DNA of 64,000 nt from Mitsuaria sp. GD03876 (GTDB lineage: Bacteria; Pseudomonadota; Gammaproteobacteria; Burkholderiales; Burkholderiaceae_C). The stretch lies in assembly GCF_029840635.1 (NCBI RefSeq), contig NZ_JAOCCU010000012.1:62001-126000 (forward strand), given 5' to 3'. Position 1 is the first letter of the stretch, and every line of letters begins with the position of its first letter. The notes under the pieces were generated by a model. That model was given only the letters and a program-made list of their open reading frames with translations, had not been told where the DNA came from and did no database searches. The translations under genes and the position numbers were made by a program. Below are positions 57,742-64,000 of this stretch, one piece after another.

Positions 57742-58752
57742 TCAATGCGTCTTGGTGACCTTGGCCAGGTGGCGCGGCTGGTCGGGGTTCAACCCGCGCG
57801 CCTGCGCCACCGCCTCGACCATCGGATAGAAGCTCTGCACGGCGGCGATCGGATCCAGGTCCTCGTTGCCGGTGCAGGTCAGCGGCAGTTCCGCGCCCGG
57901 CGTGCCTTCCGGCGCCGCCAGCAGCACGCGCGCGCCGCGGCCGCGCATTTCCTCGGCCAGCGCCAGCAGCCCGGCCTGGGCCGGACCGCGCGGCGCGAAC
58001 ACCAGCAGCGGGTAGCCCTCCTCCACCAGCGCCATCGGGCCGTGCTTGACCTCGGCGCCGGAGAAGGCCTCGGCCTGGATGCCGCAGGTCTCCTTGAACT
58101 TCAGCGCCGCTTCCAGCGCGATCGGCAGCGAGGTGCCACGACCGATGACGAACAGCTTGTCCACGTCCTTCAGCGCCTCGACGGCGGCGTCCCAACGCTG
58201 CTTCGCGGCCTGCTCCATCGCCTGGGGCAGGGTCTGCAGCGCGGCGGCGAGGTCCTCGTCGCCCTGCCAGGCGGCGACCACGCGCGCGCCGGCCACCAGC
58301 TGCGCGATGTAGCTCTTGGTCGCGGCCACGCTCTGCTCGACGCCCGCGTGCAGCGGGAAGACGTGCTCGGCGGCGGCGGCCAGCGGCGAGCCGTCGGCGT
58401 TGACGAAGGCCACCGTGCGCGCGCCGTTGGCGCGGAAGTACTGCGTCGGCGAGACCAGGTCCGGGCTCTGGCCCGACTGCGAGAACGCCAGCGAGACCAG
58501 GCCCTTGCTCTCGATCTTGCTCTGGTAGAGCGTGATCAGCGACATCGGCAGCGAGGTCACCAGCCGGCCCAGCCGCGCCATGACCAGGTAGGCCAGGTAG
58601 TTCGACGCGTGGTCCGAGCTGCCGCGCGCGATCGTCAGCAGCGCGCTGGGCGGCTGCTCGCGCAGCGCGTCGCCGAGCGCGGCGTACGCGCCCTGATCGG
58701 CGGCCAGCTGACGGGCCACCACCTGCGGCGCGCTCAGCGCCTCTTCAAGCAT
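57742..58752 (-). CDS. nagB-II: SIS-type glucosamine-6-phosphate deaminase (NagB-II)
   Basis: 336 residues with two SIS domains like the isomerase half of GlmS: ARGSSDHASNYLAYL, then FSQSGQSPDLVSPTQYFR and IGRGTSLPIALEAALKFKETCGIQAEAFSGAEVKHGPMALVEEG. There is no glutaminase domain, which fits the NagB-II enzyme described in Shewanella and others, converting GlcN-6-P to fructose-6-P and ammonia. It replaces classical NagB here. The ATG at 58752 overlaps the nagA stop by 8 bases. A 98-base spacer without a T tract separates it from nagZ. Confidence 0.9.
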   Translation of the reverse strand: MLEEALSAPQVVARQLAADQGAYAALGDALREQPPSALLTIARGSSDHASNYLAYLVMARLGRLVTSLPMSLITLYQSKIESKGLVSLAFSQSGQSPDLVSPTQYFRANGARTVAFVNADGSPLAAAAEHVFPLHAGVEQSVAATKSYIAQLVAGARVVAAWQGDEDLAAALQTLPQAMEQAAKQRWDAAVEALKDVDKLFVIGRGTSLPIALEAALKFKETCGIQAEAFSGAEVKHGPMALVEEGYPLLVFAPRGPAQAGLLALAEEMRGRGARVLLAAPEGTPGAELPLTCTGNEDLDPIAAVQSFYPMVEAVAQARGLNPDQPRHLAKVTKTH

Positions 58753-59881
58753 TCGCGAGGTCAATCGATTCCCCTTCCACGACCACGCGCTGCAACTGCA
58801 AGCCACGGTCTAGTACGACAAGATCCGCCCAGGCGCCCGGAGCCAGGCGGCCCCGGTCGTCCAGACCCAGGTAATCGGCCGCGTTCGTGGACACGCGCTT
58901 GGACGCGTCCTCGATCGACAGGCCCAGTTTCAGCACCAGGTTGCGCAGCGCCTGGTCCATCGTCAGCGTCGAGCCGGCCAACGTGCCGTCGGGCAGGCGC
59001 ACGCCGCCCAGGCACTTGGTGACGCGGTGGCGGCCCAGGCTGTATTCGCCGTCGGGCATGCCGGCCGCGGCCGTCGAATCGGTGACGCAGAACAGCTGCG
59101 GGATGCTGCGCAGCGCGACGCGGATCGCGCCGGGGTGCACGTGCAGCAGGTCCGGGATGATCTCGGCGTAGCGCGCGTGCGCCAGCGCGGCGCCGACCAT
59201 GCCGGGCTCGCGGTGGTGCAGGCCCGTCATCGCGTTGAACAGGTGGGTGAAGCCGCCGGCGCCGCGGCCCAGCGCGGCCACGCCGTCCTCGTAGGTGCCC
59301 AGCGTGTGGCCGATCTGGACCTGGAAGCCGGCCTGGCGCAGCCGCTCGACGAGGTCCAGGTTGCCCGGCAGTTCGGGCGCCAGCGTGATCAGCCGGATCG
59401 GCGCGATCGCGTCCAGCTCGCCGATCTCGGCGATCGACGCGGCCTTGGCGAAGTCCGGCTGCGCGCCGAGCTTGCCGGGATTGATGTAGGGGCCCTCGAG
59501 GTGCACGCCCAGCACGCGGGCGCCGCCGGCGGGACGCTCGGCGCAGGTCGGCGCGAGCGCGCGCATCGCCTGGCGGATCTCGTCCAGCGGCGCGGTCATC
59601 GTCGTGGCCAGCAGCGACGTGGTGCCGTGGCGCGCATGCAGCCGGGCCAGCTGCGCGGCGGCGTCGCCGCCTTCCATCGTGTCGTGGCCCGCGCCGCCGT
59701 GGACGTGGGTGTCGATGAAGCCGGGCAGGACCAGGGGCAGGTCCCGCTCGCCGTGCCGCGCCTCGTGCTCGGCCACGGCGGTCCCGTCGATGCCGACGAC
59801 GCGACCTGCTTGATGCTTCAGCACACCGCGGATGAACCCGCTGGGTGTCAGGATGAATCCGTCGATGTGCTGGGCCGTCAT
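58745..59881 (-). CDS. nagA: N-acetylglucosamine-6-phosphate deacetylase
   Basis: 378-residue amidohydrolase. Features are FIDTHVHGGAGHDTMEG (substrate/metal region), HLEGPYINPGKLGAQ with the metal-ligand Glu, GHTLGTYED, THLFNAMTGLHHREPG and TDSTAAAGMPDGEY with the catalytic Asp. It makes GlcN-6-P and acetate in the cytoplasm, feeding NagB-II. Its start overlaps the GntR gene stop by 4 bases and its end overlaps nagB-II by 8, so the three are tightly coupled. Confidence 0.95.
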   Translation of the reverse strand: MTAQHIDGFILTPSGFIRGVLKHQAGRVVGIDGTAVAEHEARHGERDLPLVLPGFIDTHVHGGAGHDTMEGGDAAAQLARLHARHGTTSLLATTMTAPLDEIRQAMRALAPTCAERPAGGARVLGVHLEGPYINPGKLGAQPDFAKAASIAEIGELDAIAPIRLITLAPELPGNLDLVERLRQAGFQVQIGHTLGTYEDGVAALGRGAGGFTHLFNAMTGLHHREPGMVGAALAHARYAEIIPDLLHVHPGAIRVALRSIPQLFCVTDSTAAAGMPDGEYSLGRHRVTKCLGGVRLPDGTLAGSTLTMDQALRNLVLKLGLSIEDASKRVSTNAADYLGLDDRGRLAPGAWADLVVLDRGLQLQRVVVEGESIDLANA

Positions 59882-60621
59882 CCGTCGCGCCTCATCTCCG
59901 CGACGAAGTCGTAGTAATCGCTGCGGCAGTAGGAATGGGTCAGCTCGACGGCTTGGCCCTGGTCCAGGTAACCCACCCGCGTGATGAACAGCACCGCCTG
60001 GCCCACCGGAACTTCCAGCAGACCGGCCAGCCGCGAATCCGCGTTGATGGCTCGAATGTGTTGCAACGCGCGCACCGGCGCGCCGCCGTGTCGGGCGAGG
60101 TGCTCGTAGAGCGAGGACTCGACCTTCTGCGGATCGGGCAGCACCGCCTCGGGCAGCACCGACAGCTCGTAGGCCATGACCACCGAGTCGGCCAGGCGCA
60201 GCCGCTCCAGGCGCGCGACGCGCTGCCCGGTCGTCAGGCCGAGCGAGAGCTGCTCGTCCGGCGCGGCCATGGCGAAGCCGCGGGTCAGCCAGCGGCTGCT
60301 GGGCTTGAAGCCGCGCTGGTGCAGTTCCTCGGAGAAGCTGGTCAGGCGCGACAGCGGCTGCTCGAGCTTCGGGGCGATGTAGTTGCCCGAGCCGCGCTTG
60401 CGCACGATCAGGCCTTGCTCGACGAGGCGGTCGATCGCCTTGCGGGCGGTGACGCGCGAGAGGTCCAGCGACTCGGAGAGCACGCGCTCGGACGGCAGGG
60501 CCTCGTCGGCCTGGTACTGGCCCTCGCGGATCGCTTGCGCCAGCTTGTGCGCGAGCTGCATGTACAGCGGCGAGGCGGCGGCGGAATCGGGCTTGAACTG
60601 GAAGGGCAGCTTGGTGCTCAT
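59878..60621 (-). CDS. GntR/HutC-family regulator of the GlcNAc locus
   Basis: 247 residues. The winged-helix DNA-binding domain occupies ~18-84 (SPLYMQLAHKLAQAIREGQY, PSERVLSESLDLSRVTARKAIDRLVEQGLIVRKRGSGNYI). The UTRA ligand domain covers ~95-240 (RLTSFSEELHQRGFKPSSRWL, ending ELTHSYCRSDYYDF). HutC-type relatives (DasR, NagR/YvoA, NagQ) sense GlcNAc-6-P or GlcN-6-P and control GlcNAc genes. It lies 16 bases after the kinase gene. The 19-bp motifs at 61586-61700 and 48801-48957 are its likely sites. Repressor action is inferred. Confidence 0.92.
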   Translation of the reverse strand: MSTKLPFQFKPDSAAASPLYMQLAHKLAQAIREGQYQADEALPSERVLSESLDLSRVTARKAIDRLVEQGLIVRKRGSGNYIAPKLEQPLSRLTSFSEELHQRGFKPSSRWLTRGFAMAAPDEQLSLGLTTGQRVARLERLRLADSVVMAYELSVLPEAVLPDPQKVESSLYEHLARHGGAPVRALQHIRAINADSRLAGLLEVPVGQAVLFITRVGYLDQGQAVELTHSYCRSDYYDFVAEMRRDG

Positions 60622-60637
60622 CGGGCTTCTCTGCGTC

Positions 60638-61582
60638 TCAACGTGTTTCGGAGAGAGCGCCGCGGACCAGCCGCAGCGCGCCGTCGGCCGAGTCGCCCTG
60701 GGGCGACACGCAACGGGCCCGAATGTTGCCTGAGAAAAGCGCGGCGAGCCGCTGCGCCACGCTGCCCGCCAGCGACAACGGCAGCTGCTGCGACGGGTCC
60801 AGCGCGAGCGCGAGTTGTTCCAGTTCCGCGACCGCCTGCGCGACCAGCGCGGCGGCGGCCGGATCCGCTTCCATGTGCTCGAACACCAGGGGCGCGAGCT
60901 GCGCGTAGGCATGCTGGCCGGCCTGGGCGACCCAGGCGTTGACGGCGTCGCGGTCCTGGTCGTGGGTGCAGCCGGCGGCGCCCCACACGGCCTGCGCCAG
61001 CGGACCCGCGGCGGCGCGGCCGTCCATGGCCTTCTGCGCGACGCGCATCGCCTGGATGCCGAGCCAGGCGCCGCTGCCCTCGTCGCCGCCGATCCAGCCC
61101 CAGCCGCTGACGCAGACCATCGCGCCGTCGGCGCGCAGCGCCTCGCCCACCGTGCCGGTGCCCGCGGCGATCACGCCGCCGGGCCGGCCCGCATGGGCGC
61201 CGATGACGGAGGTGGTGCCGTCGTTCACCAGTTCGATGTGGGCGTAGCCAGGCTGCTGCGCGATGAAGGCCTGCGCCTGCGCGGCCACGCCGGCGCCGGA
61301 CAGGCCCAGGCCGATCGCGGTCTCTGCCAGCGGCAGGCGTTCGATGCCGCCCTTCACCGCCGCTTCCTGGACCGCCATCTGGATGTGGCGCCAGGCCTGC
61401 GCGATGCCCTGTCCCAGCGCGGACGGGCCGGCCCATCCCTGGCCCAGCAGCCGTCCGTGGACGTCGCTGAGCCGGACCCGCGTGCCGGTGCCGCCACCAT
61501 CCACTCCCACCAGGAAGCGGACGGCCGCGAATTGCGGCGACACGGGCGCGGACCAGGCGTCCGCCAGGGAGTGACTCGTCAT
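60638..61582 (-). CDS. BadF/BadG-type amino-sugar kinase (GlcNAc or glucosamine kinase)
   Basis: 314 residues of the ASKHA fold. The phosphate-1 loop is FLVGVDGGGTGTRVRLSD, the adenosine region is VIAAGTGTVGEAL, and VSGWGWIGGDEGSGAWLGIQAM follows. The family includes human GlcNAc kinase and bacterial glucosamine kinases. In this operon it supplies GlcNAc-6-P for NagA after MFS-type uptake without phosphorylation. The ATG at 61582 lies only 3 bases from the operator-like site and has no ribosome site, so translation may be leaderless or start inside; a GTG near VSPQFAAVRFLVG is an option. Confidence 0.88.
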   Translation of the reverse strand: MTSHSLADAWSAPVSPQFAAVRFLVGVDGGGTGTRVRLSDVHGRLLGQGWAGPSALGQGIAQAWRHIQMAVQEAAVKGGIERLPLAETAIGLGLSGAGVAAQAQAFIAQQPGYAHIELVNDGTTSVIGAHAGRPGGVIAAGTGTVGEALRADGAMVCVSGWGWIGGDEGSGAWLGIQAMRVAQKAMDGRAAAGPLAQAVWGAAGCTHDQDRDAVNAWVAQAGQHAYAQLAPLVFEHMEADPAAAALVAQAVAELEQLALALDPSQQLPLSLAGSVAQRLAALFSGNIRARCVSPQGDSADGALRLVRGALSETR

Positions 61583-61585
61583 GAT

Positions 61586-61604
61586 TAATACCAGTTTAGT
61601 ACCA
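61586..61604 (-). promoter_or_regulatory. GlcNAc-locus operator motif B, adjacent to the kinase start
   Basis: On the minus strand TGGTACTAAACTGGTATTA: two TGGTA units exactly 11 bases apart, ending 3 bases before the ATG. TACTAA inside it, 15 bases after TTGACG (minus strand), may serve as the -10 of a short-leader promoter. Confidence 0.65.
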
Positions 61605-61623
61605 AAAAACGCGGAGCGTCAAT

Positions 61624-61642
61624 TGGTAGCGCACTGGACTTA
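61624..61642 (+). promoter_or_regulatory. GlcNAc-locus operator motif C
   Basis: TGGTAGCGCACTGGACTTA on the plus strand, facing motif B across 19 bases. It matches the shared pattern at TGGTA, TGG and TTA. Confidence 0.55.
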
Positions 61643-61681
61643 ACCCTGATGCGCGAGGCGCTCCGCGACGGGATCCCAGGT

Positions 61682-61700
61682 TATGACCACCGCCGTACCA
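61682..61700 (-). promoter_or_regulatory. GlcNAc-locus operator motif D
   Basis: On the minus strand TGGTACGGCGGTGGTCATA, 39 bases beyond motif C and 27 bases short of the ung stop. It is the weakest match (ATA instead of TTA) but keeps both TGG units 11 bases apart. Confidence 0.5.
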
Positions 61701-61727
61701 GTTATGGGTCGGCGGTGCGGCGTCGCG

Positions 61728-62429
61728 TCAGTCGAGCGACCAAGCGAGGTCGACGCCCTGCCCCTTCAGCCAGTCTCGCGCGGTCGAGAAGTGCCCGCAG
61801 CCGATGAAGGGCGCGGGCCCGCGCGTGGCGGACAGCGGCGACGGGTGGTTGGCCTGCAGCACGAGGTGGCCATGTCCGGCCGCCTCGATCAGCGGCGCCT
61901 TGGCCTGCGCGTGGGCGCCCCACAGCAGGTAGACCTTCGGCGACGGGTCCTTCGCGGTCGCCGCGATCAGCGCGTCGGTCAGCGATTCCCAGCCCTTCTT
62001 CGCGTGCGAGGCGGCGGCGCCGTCCTCGACCGTCAGGCTGGTGTTGAGCAGCAGCACGCCGCGCCGGGCCCACTCGCCGAGGTGGCCGGACATCGCCGGC
62101 TGCTGGCCGAGGTCGCGCTGCAGCTCCTTGAAGATGTTGCGCAGCGAGGGCGGCAGCTTCTCGCCGGCGGGCACCGAGAACGACAGCCCTTCCGCCTGCC
62201 CCGGCCCGTGGTACGGGTCCTGGCCGACGATGACCACCTTCACCTGCGTCAGCGGCGTGAGCCGCAACGCGCGCAGCGGATCGGGCGGATAGATCGTCGC
62301 GCCGGCGGCGAGGCGCTCCTTCAGCAGCGCCTCGATGCGCTGGCCGTCGGCGCTCGCGCGCCAGGTATCGATGAGGGGCTGCCAGCCGTCGCCGGCCTGC
62401 CAGTCCAGGGTCTTGAGCGTCGCGGTCAT
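61728..62429 (-). CDS. ung: Uracil-DNA glycosylase (family 1)
   Basis: 233 residues. The water-activating loop VIVGQDPYHGPGQAEGLSFSV has Asp71, and the leucine/His loop is LQANHPSPLSA. RGVLLLNTSLTVEDG and the Pro-rich loop PPSLRNIFKEL complete the UNG set. It excises uracil from DNA in the cytoplasm. ATG 62429 is used; a GTG two codons upstream (62435) is an alternative. It follows trpC by 16 bases and may be cotranscribed with trpDC. Confidence 0.96.
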   Translation of the reverse strand: MTATLKTLDWQAGDGWQPLIDTWRASADGQRIEALLKERLAAGATIYPPDPLRALRLTPLTQVKVVIVGQDPYHGPGQAEGLSFSVPAGEKLPPSLRNIFKELQRDLGQQPAMSGHLGEWARRGVLLLNTSLTVEDGAAASHAKKGWESLTDALIAATAKDPSPKVYLLWGAHAQAKAPLIEAAGHGHLVLQANHPSPLSATRGPAPFIGCGHFSTARDWLKGQGVDLAWSLD

Positions 62430-62445
62430 CGGCACGGGCGGACGA

Positions 62446-63237
62446 TCAGCGGAACAGCGTGGCCAGCGCCGCGCCCGGATCGGGCGCGCGCATGAAGGCC
62501 TCGCCGACGAGGAAGGCGTTCACCCACGCGTCGCGCATGCGGGCGACGTCGTCGGGGCCGAGGATGCCCGACTCGGTCACCAGCAGGCGGTCGGCGGGCA
62601 CGTGCTTGAGCAGGCCCAGCGTCGTGTCCAGCGTCACCTCGAAGGTCTTCAGGTTGCGGTTGTTGATGCCGACCATCGGCGTCCTGAGCCGCAGCGCGCG
62701 CTCGAGTTCCTCGCCGTCATGCACTTCGACCAGCACGTCCAGCCCCAGGCCCAGCGCGCAGTCCTCGAGTTCCGCCATCTGGCCGTCGTCCAGGCTCGCG
62801 GCGATCAGCAGGATGCAGTCGGCGCCCATCGCGCGCGCCTCGTAGACCTGGTACGGATCGACCATGAAGTCCTTGCGCAGCACCGGCAGCGCGCAGGCGG
62901 CGCGCGCCTGCTGCAGGAACTCGACCGAGCCCTGGAAGAACGGCGCGTCGGTCAGCACGCTCAGGCAGGCGGCGCCGTGTTGCTCGTAGCTGCGCGCGAT
63001 GTCGGCGGGACGGAAGTCCTCGCGCAGCACGCCCTTGCTCGGGCTGGCCTTCTTCACCTCGGCGATCACGCCGCTGCGGCCCTCGGCGATCTTGGCGCGC
63101 AGCGCCTTCACGAACCCGCGCGTCGGCTCGGCGCGCGATTCGGCCTCGGCGCGCAGCGCGGCCAGCGGCCGCCTGGCCTGCGCCGCGGCGACTTCCTCGC
63201 GCTTGACGGCGTTGATGCGATCCAGGATGTCGGACAT
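62446..63237 (-). CDS. trpC: Indole-3-glycerol-phosphate synthase
   Basis: 263-residue TIM barrel of tryptophan synthesis: [92 protein letters not shown] and [18 protein letters not shown]. Catalytic lysines and the Glu/Asn residues of the family are present. It is monofunctional, not fused to TrpF. It lies 78 bases after trpD. Confidence 0.97.
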   Translation of the reverse strand: MSDILDRINAVKREEVAAAQARRPLAALRAEAESRAEPTRGFVKALRAKIAEGRSGVIAEVKKASPSKGVLREDFRPADIARSYEQHGAACLSVLTDAPFFQGSVEFLQQARAACALPVLRKDFMVDPYQVYEARAMGADCILLIAASLDDGQMAELEDCALGLGLDVLVEVHDGEELERALRLRTPMVGINNRNLKTFEVTLDTTLGLLKHVPADRLLVTESGILGPDDVARMRDAWVNAFLVGEAFMRAPDPGAALATLFR

Positions 63238-63315
63238 ACAGCTCCTTCTTCGAACCCGGCAGCTCGCCGGGCGATGCCGCCGCGAGCCGCCGGGCGGCCC
63301 GCGCGGCGCGGTCGG

Positions 63316-64000
63316 TCAGGCCAGCGCGGCCGCCTGCCTTTGGGTCTCGGCGACGAACTGGTCGAGCTTGGCGCGCGCCGCGCCGGACTCGATCGCCACG
63401 CGCGCCTTGGCGACGCCGTCGGCGATCGACTCGACGACGTTGGCCGCGTACAGCGTCGCGCCGGCGTTCAGCAGCACGATGTCGCGCGCCGCGCCGGGCT
63501 CGTTGCCCAGCACGCCCAGCAGGATGCGGCGGCTCTCCTCCGGCCCGCTGACGCGCAGGTTGCGGCTCGCCACCATCGGCATGCCGAAGTCCTCGGGATG
63601 GATCTCGTACTCGCGGATCTCGCCGTTCTTCAGCTCGCCGACCAGCGTCGCCGCGCCCAGCGAGATCTCGTCCATGTTGTCCTTGCCGTAGACCACCACC
63701 GCGTGCTGCGCGCCCAGGCGCTGCATCACGCGGACCTGGATGCCGACGAGGTCCGGATGGAACACGCCCATCAGGATGTTGGGCGCGCCGGCCGGGTTGG
63801 TCAGCGGGCCCAGGATGTTGAAGATCGTGCGCACGCCCAGCTCCTTGCGGACGGGCGCGATGTTCTTCATCGCCGGATGGTGGTTGGGCGCGAACATGAA
63901 GCCGATGCCGGTCTGCTCGACGCAGGCCGCGACCGCCTGCGGCGGCAGCGACAGCGTCACGCCGAGCGCCTCCAGCACATCGGCGCTGCCGGTCTTGGAC
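63316..64000 (-). CDS. trpD: Anthranilate phosphoribosyltransferase (C-terminal part)
   Basis: About 228 C-terminal residues are visible; the 5' end lies beyond the window. The first residues read [14 protein letters not shown], which is the PRPP-binding segment of TrpD ([10 protein letters not shown]). [37 protein letters not shown] and [12 protein letters not shown] follow. It transfers phosphoribose to anthranilate, just before the TrpF and TrpC steps. Confidence 0.96.
   Translation of the reverse strand, partial: SKTGSADVLEALGVTLSLPPQAVAACVEQTGIGFMFAPNHHPAMKNIAPVRKELGVRTIFNILGPLTNPAGAPNILMGVFHPDLVGIQVRVMQRLGAQHAVVVYGKDNMDEISLGAATLVGELKNGEIREYEIHPEDFGMPMVASRNLRVSGPEESRRILLGVLGNEPGAARDIVLLNAGATLYAANVVESIADGVAKARVAIESGAARAKLDQFVAETQRQAAALA

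Noticed and set aside
57644-58195. N-terminal extension of the GH3 hexosaminidase frame up to 58195
   Set aside because: The extra residues are a shadow of the nagB-II gene; the NagZ fold begins at the ATG at 57643, which has a ribosome site.

Overview
The window is high-GC DNA from a betaproteobacterium, most likely a Burkholderiales member of the Roseateles/Mitsuaria/Rubrivivax type. This placement is an inference. It rests on the str-S10-spc-alpha ribosomal gene order, a fused LivM-LivG transporter, the long-tailed ribosomal protein S3, and a Xanthomonas/Caulobacter-type TonB receptor next to a GlcNAc operon. No species assignment can be made from the sequence alone.

Layout. Positions 1-6.6 kb: the tail of an unknown gene, an HDOD protein, a VOC-family protein, a palindromic repeat, a branched-chain amino-acid ABC transporter (livH, fused livMG, livF, without its binding protein) and a GAF protein. 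Positions 6.8-11.2 kb: two paralogous small four-cysteine proteins flanking tdk, then proQ, a DTW-domain tRNA-modifying enzyme, selD, and two identical initiator tRNA genes. Positions 11.3-13.2 kb: dsbD.

Positions 13.3-48.6 kb hold the main transcription-translation locus, read right to left: tRNA-Tyr, tRNA-Gly, tRNA-Thr, tuf, tRNA-Trp, secE, nusG, rplK-A-J-L, rpoB-C; then rpsL-rpsG-fusA-tuf-rpsJ; rplC to rpsQ; rplN to rpsK; and rpsD-rpoA-rplQ. Visible terminators and promoters cut it into segments. A PIN-domain gene lies between rpoC and rpsL, a peroxiredoxin lies between rpsQ and rplN, and rpsJ and rpsD are each separated from their usual partners by hairpins and new promoters. The two tuf genes are nearly identical direct repeats.

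Positions 48.9-61.7 kb hold a GlcNAc / chitin-oligosaccharide utilisation locus. A TonB-dependent outer-membrane receptor reads rightward. An opposing nine-gene run reads leftward: BadF-type amino-sugar kinase, GntR regulator, nagA, SIS-type nagB-II, GH3 beta-N-acetylhexosaminidase, AmpG-like MFS transporter, secreted GH16-like enzyme, NagX-like membrane acetyltransferase and a putative 2OG-Fe(II) oxygenase (DUF6445-like). Together they suggest outer-membrane uptake, periplasmic or surface trimming, inner-membrane import, cytoplasmic cleavage, phosphorylation, deacetylation and deamination to fructose-6-phosphate. Five copies of one 19-bp direct-repeat motif (TGGTA-N6-TGG-N3-TTA) lie only at the two promoter regions of this locus. 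They are the best candidate operators for the local GntR protein and the most interesting signal in the window.

The right edge carries ung, trpC and the 3' part of trpD. No rRNA, CRISPR array, prophage or intact insertion sequence was seen.
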